Shown here piece by piece: positions 1 through 4,675 of a stretch of DNA of 5,399 bases; positions within the stretch are counted from its first letter, which is position 1, and each line of letters opens with the position of its first letter. The position numbers were made by a program, and so were the translations under genes. The DNA comes from Alistipes sp. (GTDB lineage Bacteria > Bacteroidota > Bacteroidia > Bacteroidales > Rikenellaceae), in contig VSOO01000110.1 in NCBI GenBank assembly GCA_009774895.1, positions 1 through 5,399 of the forward strand. Direction: 5' to 3'. Below the pieces are notes generated by a model. The model ran no database searches. It was given only the letters and a program-made list of their open reading frames with translations, and was not told the DNA's origin.

Positions 1-119
1 CCGTAAGAGGGCATCCACGTTACCTCGTAATCCTGCATGACGCCCGAATAGGCGAGGATCTTACCCATCGAGAGAACGCCCTGTCCTCCGAATCCTGCAA
101 TAATCAAAGTCTCTTTCAT
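1..119 (-). CDS. korC: 2-oxoacid:ferredoxin oxidoreductase gamma subunit, N-terminal fragment
   Basis: Partial gene: only the first 39 codons lie in the window and the reading frame runs off the left edge. The fragment starts MKETLIIAGFGGQGVLSMGK; the GFGGQG motif at residues 9-14 and the VTWMPSYG segment at residues 33-40 are typical of the gamma (catalytic-domain) subunit of the KOR/VOR/POR family. In this family the gamma polypeptide packs against alpha and beta and contributes to CoA binding and catalysis. The ATG at 119-117 lies 4 bases after the beta-subunit stop, so the gene is clearly co-transcribed and probably translationally coupled. The preceding bases are A/G-rich without a strong Shine-Dalgarno sequence. 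Family assignment is firm. The substrate cannot be read from this piece, and the rest (families usually about 180 residues) is outside the window. Confidence 0.93.
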   Translation of the reverse strand, partial: MKETLIIAGFGGQGVLSMGKILAYSGVMQDYEVTWMPSY

Positions 120-123
120 ATTC

Positions 124-894
124 TCAGTCTTCTTTTTTTACGTCCTTGATATCGCCCAGCGGATAGAAGGGCAGCATGTTCTGCTCGAGCCACTGGTTCG
201 ACGCTACGGGCGACTGCTTCCAGCCGCTGTTGCAGGTAGCGACTACCTCGACCAGCGAGAAGCCGTTGCCTGCCAGAGCGTTCTCGAATGCCTTGCGGAT
301 GGCCTTCTTGGTCTTGCGCACGTTGGCGGGCGTGTGCACGCTCTGACGCGTGATGTAGGTCGTGCCGTCGAGGTGAGCCATCATCTCGGCGATCTTGTAG
401 GGGTAACCGTTCAGACGCGGATCGCGACCGTAGGGGGTCGTGGCGGTCTTCATGCCCAGCAGGGTGGTCGGAGCCATCTGACCGCCGGTCATACCGTAGA
501 TCGCGTTGTTGATGTAGATCGCCACCACGTTCTCGCCGCGTGCGGCTGCGTGGATCGACTCTGCGGTACCGATGGCCGACAGGTCGCCGTCGCCCTGGTA
601 CGTGAAGACCATCTTCTCGGGGTGCAGACGCTTCACGGCGGTAGCCACTGCGAGTGCGCGGCCGTGTGCTGCCTCTACCCAGTCGATGTCGATGTAGTTG
701 TAGGCGAATACCGAGCAACCTACGGGCGAGATGCCGATCGTCTTGTCGCTCATGCCCAGCTCGTCGATTACTTCGGCAACGAGCTTGTGGACCGTACCGT
801 GACTACAGCCGGGGCAGTAGTGCATGACGTTGTCGGTGATGAGCTTCGGTTTTTCGTAAACCAGATTCTCTTTCTTGATTTCAACCTCTGCCAT
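124..894 (-). CDS. korB: 2-oxoacid:ferredoxin oxidoreductase beta subunit (TPP- and FeS-binding)
   Basis: A complete 256-residue subunit that binds thiamine pyrophosphate and one [4Fe-4S] cluster in an oxidative (or reductive) 2-oxoacid:ferredoxin oxidoreductase. The TPP motif is visible as G101-D102-G103-D104 followed about 25 residues later by N129-N130 and IYGMTGGQ. The likely cluster ligands are C27 and C30 in HYCPGCSHG, C60 in PVGCS, and C221 in ATCNSGW; this four-cysteine pattern matches the family. The length is normal for a KorB-type beta subunit, shorter than PorB types with extra C-terminal domains. The ATG is preceded by A/T-rich sequence and sits 4 bases after the alpha stop; the gamma start follows the TGA stop by 4 bases. 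The opening MHYCPGCSHG region resembles 2-oxoglutarate and branched-chain 2-oxoacid enzymes, so the substrate remains open between the two. It is a cytoplasmic enzyme. Confidence 0.95.
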   Translation of the reverse strand: MAEVEIKKENLVYEKPKLITDNVMHYCPGCSHGTVHKLVAEVIDELGMSDKTIGISPVGCSVFAYNYIDIDWVEAAHGRALAVATAVKRLHPEKMVFTYQGDGDLSAIGTAESIHAAARGENVVAIYINNAIYGMTGGQMAPTTLLGMKTATTPYGRDPRLNGYPYKIAEMMAHLDGTTYITRQSVHTPANVRKTKKAIRKAFENALAGNGFSLVEVVATCNSGWKQSPVASNQWLEQNMLPFYPLGDIKDVKKED

Positions 895-898
895 AGTC

Positions 899-1996
899 TT
901 ATTTATTATTAATCAGTTTTTCTTTCAAAGCGTTGAGCACCTCGTCGGGAGCGAACATCATACCGCCCTGACGACCGTAGTGCGCCACGGGAGCCGTACC
1001 GTTCACGGCCAGACGCACGTCCTCGACCATCTGTCCGGCGTTCAGCTCGGCCGACAGGAAGCCCTTCACGCCGCGCTTCGCCAGGTCGGCGATCGCCTTC
1101 TTGGGGAACGGATAGAGCGTGATCGGACGCAGCAGACCGACCTTCAGACCCTCGGCGCGAGCCATTTCGACCGTAGCCGAGCAGATGCGGGCCGACGAAC
1201 CGAATGCCACGATCACGTAGTCTGCGTCGTCGCAATCGATGGTCTCGTAGCGCACCTCGTTCTCCTCCAGAGCCTTGTACTTGGCCTGAAGACGCAGGTT
1301 GATCTGCTCCATGACCTCCGACTTGAGCTCAAGCGACGTTACGACGTTGCGCTCGCGGTCTGCCGATTTGCCGCATGCGGCCCATGCCTTGCACTCCTCG
1401 GCGATCTCCTCGTTGGTGTGGCGCGGGCGCTGGGGTGCGAGCACCACTTTCTCCATCATCTGACCGATGGCGCCGTCGGCGAGGATCATCGCCGGGTTGC
1501 GGTACTTGAACGCGAGGTCGAAGCCGTCGGCCACGAAATCGTGCATCTCCTGCACCGAGTTGGGAGCCAGAACGATCATGTGGAAGTCGCCGTGACCGCC
1601 GCCCTTGCAGGCCTGGAAGTAGTCGCCCTGCGAAGGCTGGATCGTACCCAGACCCGGGCCGCCGCGCTGGCAGTTCACCACGAGGCAGGGCAGCTCGGCG
1701 CCCGCAAGGTAGCTCATACCCTCCGACATGAGGCTGATACCGGGGCTCGACGACGAGGTCATCACGCGTTTGCCGGTAGCGGCACCGCCGTATACCATGT
1801 TGATCGACGAGATCTCCGACTCGGCCTGAAGCACCGTCATGCCCGTGGTCTCCCACGGTTTGAGCTCCATGAGGGTCTCCATGACCTCCGACTGCGGAGT
1901 GATGGGGTAGCCGAAATAGCCGTCGCAACCGTAGCGAATCGCCGCATGAGCGATCACTTCGTTGCCTTTCATTAATTTTACCTCTTTCTCTGCCAT
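899..1996 (-). CDS. vorB: 2-oxoacid:ferredoxin oxidoreductase alpha subunit (KorA/VorB type)
   Basis: A complete 365-residue alpha subunit. The N-terminal pyrimidine-binding domain shows GYPITPQSE (residues 29-37), the usual alpha-subunit signature near the active site, then QAESE (57-61), the glycine/serine-rich TSSSSPG (80-86) and NCQRGGPGLG (108-117). The C-terminal part around residues 253-340 (YVIVAFGSSAR, GLLRPITLYPFP, SAELNAGQM) is the transketolase C-terminal-like domain. With the beta subunit it forms the TPP active site that decarboxylates a 2-oxoacid and passes electrons to ferredoxin. Sequences like this are often named VorB (3-methyl-2-oxobutanoate) in Bacteroidota and KorA (2-oxoglutarate) elsewhere, so the gene name should not be read as proof of substrate. 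No frameshift or missing motif is seen. The start lies 3 bases after the ferredoxin-subunit stop. Confidence 0.94.
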   Translation of the reverse strand: MAEKEVKLMKGNEVIAHAAIRYGCDGYFGYPITPQSEVMETLMELKPWETTGMTVLQAESEISSINMVYGGAATGKRVMTSSSSPGISLMSEGMSYLAGAELPCLVVNCQRGGPGLGTIQPSQGDYFQACKGGGHGDFHMIVLAPNSVQEMHDFVADGFDLAFKYRNPAMILADGAIGQMMEKVVLAPQRPRHTNEEIAEECKAWAACGKSADRERNVVTSLELKSEVMEQINLRLQAKYKALEENEVRYETIDCDDADYVIVAFGSSARICSATVEMARAEGLKVGLLRPITLYPFPKKAIADLAKRGVKGFLSAELNAGQMVEDVRLAVNGTAPVAHYGRQGGMMFAPDEVLNALKEKLINNK

Positions 1997-1999
1997 AGC

Positions 2000-2227
2000 T
2001 TATTCAAATTTTTGACGATAAACCGTGATGCAGCTGTCGGGACAAATCACCGCGCACGATGCACAGCCCGTGCAGGCGTCGGGATTCTTCATCTGAGCCG
2101 CCGGGTAACCTTTGCTGTTTACCTCGGCCGATAATTCGAGTACATCGCACGGACACGAAGCCACGCAGACCCCGCAACCCTTGCAACGCTCGTTATCGAC
2201 AACGATAGTTCCTTTAATTTTAGCCAT
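2000..2227 (-). CDS. Two-[4Fe-4S] ferredoxin-like delta subunit of the 2-oxoacid oxidoreductase
   Basis: A small 75-residue protein with two classic CxxCxxCxxxCP motifs: C15, C18, C21, C25-P26 and C52, C55, C58, C62-P63. This is the bacterial 2[4Fe-4S] ferredoxin fold, used here as the electron-transfer (delta, KorD-like) subunit that carries electrons from the beta-subunit cluster to free ferredoxin. Two further cysteines, C27 and C66, lie just after each motif. The gene is the first of the four-gene operon, and only 3 bases separate its TAA stop from the alpha ATG. The start at 2227 (MAKIKGTIVVD) is the only sensible one: the first cluster motif follows at once, and the upstream region is AT-rich non-coding sequence with a promoter-like box. 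There is no signal peptide; the protein is cytoplasmic. Confidence 0.92.
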   Translation of the reverse strand: MAKIKGTIVVDNERCKGCGVCVASCPCDVLELSAEVNSKGYPAAQMKNPDACTGCASCAVICPDSCITVYRQKFE

Positions 2228-2240
2228 ATTGCCGTTTGTG

Positions 2241-2257
2241 TTGTAAGTTCCTTACAA
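2241..2257. promoter_or_regulatory. Perfect 17-base inverted repeat, candidate operator or 5'-leader hairpin
   Basis: Arms TTGTAAG (2241-2247) and CTTACAA (2251-2257) are exact reverse complements around a 3-base centre. The repeat sits 14 bases upstream of the ferredoxin-subunit start and shares three bases with the TACATTTG box at 2262-2255, the place where a repressor or activator dimer would bind to control the oxidoreductase operon. It could instead fold as a short hairpin at the very 5' end of the mRNA. I do not recognise it as the site of a named regulator. Confidence 0.5.
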
Positions 2258-2262
2258 ATGTA
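2255..2262 (-). promoter_or_regulatory. Candidate Bacteroidota -7 promoter box (TACATTTG) for the oxidoreductase operon
   Basis: Read on the minus strand, the bases are TACATTTG, an exact match to the TAnnTTTG -7 consensus known for the primary sigma factor of Bacteroides relatives. It lies 27 bases upstream of the first ATG of the oxidoreductase operon, giving a short leader. No clear TTTG -33 partner is visible 19-21 bases further upstream, where the sequence is A/T-rich (CGCAAAAAAATTC), so the promoter may be weak or need an activator. A second TAnnTTTG match, TAATTTTG, lies at 2314-2307 and is an alternative. Confidence 0.5.
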
Positions 2263-2313
2263 TGAATTTTTTTGCGAATTTTGTTATCGTCCGTAATAAA
2301 AATTCACAAAATT

Positions 2314-2335
2314 ACTATCGAAAATTCCCGATAGT
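2314..2335 (-). terminator. Second hairpin in the intergenic gap, possible terminator
   Basis: Perfect 7-base arms ACTATCG and CGATAGT enclose an 8-base spacer. On the minus strand the stem is followed by AATTTTGTGAATTTTTA, which is T-rich but interrupted. Together with the GC-rich hairpin just before it, this could form a two-stem termination region for the serine operon. It could also be a regulatory site, since the TAATTTTG box at 2314-2307 begins at its edge. Confidence 0.4.
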
Positions 2336-2342
2336 CATAAAG

Positions 2343-2376
2343 CGAAGGCCGGACCGCATGCACGTCCCGGCCTCCG
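2343..2376 (-). terminator. GC-rich hairpin after the DUF1015 gene, probable terminator of the serine operon
   Basis: On the minus strand, CGGAGGCCGGGAC (2376-2364) pairs with GTCCGGCCTTCG (2354-2343), giving about 12 base pairs with one bulged G and one G-U pair. The loop is 9 bases (GTGCATGCG). The hairpin begins 15 bases after the TAG stop of the DUF1015 gene. Only a short CTTTA follows, so it is a weak match to the intrinsic-terminator model, but its strength and position fit an operon end. Confidence 0.55.
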
Positions 2377-2391
2377 TTTCCGATTGTTACG

Positions 2392-3636
2392 CTACTCTTC
2401 GAACGAGTGGATCACGACGCCCGAACGCAGTTTGGGCTCGAACCACGTGGTCTTCGGGGGCATGATGTTGCCCGTGTCGGCGATGTTGATCAGCTGCTGC
2501 ATCGACACGGGGTAGAGGGCGAATGCCGCCTTCATCTCACCGTTGTCCACGCGGCGCTGCAACTCCTCCAGGCCGCGGATGCCGCCCACGAAGTCGATGC
2601 GCTTCGAGGTGCGCAGGTCCTCGATGCCGAGAAGCTCGTTCAGCACGAGGTTCGAGAGCACCGTGACGTCGAGCACGCCGATCGGATCGTTGTCGTCGTA
2701 GGTTCCCTGCTTGGCCGTGAGGCTGTACCAGCGGCCGTCGAGGTACATCGAGAAGTTGTGCAGACCGGTCGGATGATAGATCGCCGTGCCCTTGTCCTCC
2801 ACCTCGAAGTTCTTCTTCAGCTTCTCGACCAGCTCGGCGGGCGTCAGACCGTTCAGGTCCTTCACCACGCGGTTGTAGTCGATGATGCGCAGCTGGTTTG
2901 CGGGGAACGTCACCGCCAGGAAGTAGCAGTACTCCTCGTTGCCCGTGTGGTTCGGGTTGTTCTGCTTGCACTCCTGACCCACGCGTGCCGCAGCTGCGGT
3001 GCGGTGGTGTCCGTCGGCCACGTAGAGCGCCGGCACGGCTGCGAACAGCTCCGTGATGCGGTCGTTGGTGGCTTTGTCGTCGATTACCCAGAAGTGGTGA
3101 CCGAAGCCGTCCTCGGCCGTGAAATCGTACTCGGCGGGGTGGTTCTTCACCCACTCGGCCACGATCGTGTCGATCTCGGCGTTATCGGGGTATGCGAAGA
3201 ATACGGGTTCGATGTTGGCTTTCTGGTTGCGCACGTGGATCATGCGGTCCTCCTCCTTGTCGGGGCGGGTGAGCTCGTGCTTCTTGATGGCGCCCGAGAG
3301 GTAATCCTCGAAGTGGCAGCCCATGACCAGACCGTACTGCGTGCGGCCGTTCATGGTCTGCGCATAGATATAATAGTACTCTTCGGGGTCCTGCTGGAGC
3401 CAGCCTTCCGAACGCCACTTCCTGAAGTTCTCCACGGCCTTGTCGTATACGGGCTGCGAGTGCTCGTCGGCAATGGGGTCGAAGTCGATCTCCGGCTTGA
3501 TGATGTGGAGCAGCGAGCGCTCCGTGGCCTCGGCTTTGGCTTCGGCCGAGTTCAGCACGTCGTAGGGGCGCGAAGCCACCTCCGAAGCATACTGCTTCGG
3601 AGGACGGATTCCGCGGAAAGGTTTGATTCTTACCAT
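2392..3636 (-). CDS. DUF1015 family protein, linked to serine biosynthesis genes
   Basis: A complete 414-residue protein that I recognise as DUF1015 (a family without a standard gene name). It begins MVRIKPFRGIRPP, with SRPYDVLN at 22-29, the usual DUF1015 opening. A conserved charged stretch KKHELTRPDKEEDR spans 118-131, followed by NIEPVFFAYPD (141-151). The most telling motif is VADGHHRTAAA at 206-216: DGHHR is also the core of ParB/sulfiredoxin-fold free-serine kinases (SerK). No signal peptide or membrane segment is seen, so it should be cytoplasmic. The gene lies 25 bases after serA and is the last gene before a hairpin, so it is very likely co-transcribed with serC and serA. A role in phosphoserine/serine or pyrophosphate chemistry is inferred from motif and context, not shown. 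The start is fixed by the conserved N-terminus; no strong ribosome-binding site precedes it. Confidence 0.88.
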   Translation of the reverse strand: MVRIKPFRGIRPPKQYASEVASRPYDVLNSAEAKAEATERSLLHIIKPEIDFDPIADEHSQPVYDKAVENFRKWRSEGWLQQDPEEYYYIYAQTMNGRTQYGLVMGCHFEDYLSGAIKKHELTRPDKEEDRMIHVRNQKANIEPVFFAYPDNAEIDTIVAEWVKNHPAEYDFTAEDGFGHHFWVIDDKATNDRITELFAAVPALYVADGHHRTAAAARVGQECKQNNPNHTGNEEYCYFLAVTFPANQLRIIDYNRVVKDLNGLTPAELVEKLKKNFEVEDKGTAIYHPTGLHNFSMYLDGRWYSLTAKQGTYDDNDPIGVLDVTVLSNLVLNELLGIEDLRTSKRIDFVGGIRGLEELQRRVDNGEMKAAFALYPVSMQQLINIADTGNIMPPKTTWFEPKLRSGVVIHSFEE

Positions 3637-3661
3637 GATGTATGGATCGGTTCTCTGTTTT

Positions 3662-4585
3662 CTACTTGTTTACCTGGAAACGCGTGTTGCCGTTCTTCAC
3701 GTAGTCCACGATCTGACGCGCAGCGGCAAGACCGGCATTGATGTTGGCCTCGGCGGTCTCGGCACCCATCTTCTTGGGCGTAGCGAAGAAACGCTTGCCG
3801 AACTTCTCGGCCATCTCGGCCTGAGCCTCGGGGGCGATGTCGGTGATGTACTTCAGGTCCTCGCGCTCGGTCATGGCCTCGATCACGCCGGCCTCGTCGA
3901 TCACCTCTTTGCGGGCGGTGTTCACGAGCGTGGCGCCCTTGGGCATCGAGGTGAGGAGCTTGCGGCCGATCGACTTCTTGGTCTGCTCGGTGGCGGGGAT
4001 GTGAAGCGAGAGGTAGTCGGCCTTGGCGTAGAGCTCCTCGATCGAATCCACCTTCTGCACGCCGTCGGCTTCGAATACCTTGGCGTCGGTGATGAAGGGG
4101 TCGAATGCGATGACGTTCATGCCCAGAGCCTTGCCCTTGCGGCCCACCAGCTTGCCGACGTTGCCGTAGGCGTGGATGGCCAGCGTCTTGCCCTGAAGCT
4201 CCGAACCGGTGCCGGGGTTGAACTGGTTGCGGGCCATGAACACCATCATGCCCAGCGCCAGCTCGGCCACGGCGTTCGAGTTCTGACCCGGGGTGTTCAT
4301 CACCACGACGTTGTGCGCCGTAGCGGCCGCGAGGTCCACGTTGTCGTATCCGGCGCCCGCACGAACCACGATCTTCAGGTTCTTGGCGGCGTCGAGCACC
4401 TCGGCGGTCACCTTGTCGCTGCGGATGATCAGCGCATCGGCGTCGGCCACGGCTGCGAGCAGCTGTGCCTTGTCCGTGTATTTCTCAAGCAGAGCCAGTT
4501 CGTAGCCTGCCTCTTCGATAATCGTTCTGATACCGTCTACGGCCTTCTTCGCGAAGGGTTTCTCGGTTGCAACGAGTACTTTCAT
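3662..4585 (-). CDS. serA: D-3-phosphoglycerate dehydrogenase, short type without ACT domain
   Basis: A 307-residue D-2-hydroxyacid dehydrogenase that oxidises 3-phosphoglycerate to 3-phosphohydroxypyruvate, the first step of serine synthesis. Visible motifs: substrate-side RAGAGYDNVD (75-84) and NTPGQNSNAVAE (97-108); the Rossmann segment HAYGNVG (138-144) with D162 at the end of the next strand, favouring NAD over NADP; and VNTARKEVID (221-230) with the catalytic Arg225. Oddities: the usual catalytic-His motif TPHxGA is replaced by TPKKMGA (269-275), and the first glycine of GxGxxG is Ala139. There is no C-terminal ACT domain, so serine feedback through that domain is absent. I chose the ATG at 4585 (MKVLVATEKPF), which matches the family N-terminus; an in-frame ATG at 4663 would add 26 residues of unrelated sequence. 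serC lies 90 bases upstream and DUF1015 25 bases downstream. Confidence 0.93.
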   Translation of the reverse strand: MKVLVATEKPFAKKAVDGIRTIIEEAGYELALLEKYTDKAQLLAAVADADALIIRSDKVTAEVLDAAKNLKIVVRAGAGYDNVDLAAATAHNVVVMNTPGQNSNAVAELALGMMVFMARNQFNPGTGSELQGKTLAIHAYGNVGKLVGRKGKALGMNVIAFDPFITDAKVFEADGVQKVDSIEELYAKADYLSLHIPATEQTKKSIGRKLLTSMPKGATLVNTARKEVIDEAGVIEAMTEREDLKYITDIAPEAQAEMAEKFGKRFFATPKKMGAETAEANINAGLAAARQIVDYVKNGNTRFQVNK

Positions 4586-4631
4586 ATTTTTCAGCAATGA
4601 TGTGAAATAAATCGCTTTGTCTTTTTTTACT

Positions 4632-4671
4632 TCCCGCATGTACGGGACGATCGTGGGACACACGGCGTGTG
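4632..4671. other. Cluster of small inverted repeats in the serC-serA spacer
   Basis: The 90-base gap between the serC stop and the serA start holds three adjacent symmetric elements. They are CACAC/GTGTG around GGC (4659-4671), the 8-base palindrome ACGATCGT (4647-4654), and TCCCG/CGGGA around six bases (4632-4647). The A-tract following on the minus strand does not fit an intrinsic terminator for serC. The elements could be an mRNA processing or stabilising structure that sets relative SerC and SerA levels. Each stem is short and may be chance. Confidence 0.35.
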
Positions 4672-4675
4672 CCTC

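Noticed and set aside
875..1975. A 366-codon plus-strand open frame opposite the alpha subunit.
   Set aside because: Antisense shadow of the alpha subunit gene, with no domain and low-complexity composition.
2262..2465. A 67-codon plus-strand open frame in the intergenic gap.
   Set aside because: It runs through the hairpins and into the antisense of the DUF1015 gene; there is no motif and no plausible start context.
2407..3741. A 444-codon plus-strand open frame opposite the DUF1015 gene.
   Set aside because: It is antisense to a gene with clear family motifs; its translation is rich in Val, Leu, His and Arg with no recognisable domain, as expected from GC-rich third positions read backwards.
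3623..4600. A 325-codon plus-strand open frame opposite serA.
   Set aside because: Antisense shadow of serA; composition is typical of a reversed GC-rich gene.
4586..4663. A 26-residue N-terminal extension of SerA from the ATG at 4663.
   Set aside because: The extension has no family similarity, overlaps the inverted repeats of the spacer, and the family N-terminus MKVLVATEKPF begins at 4585.
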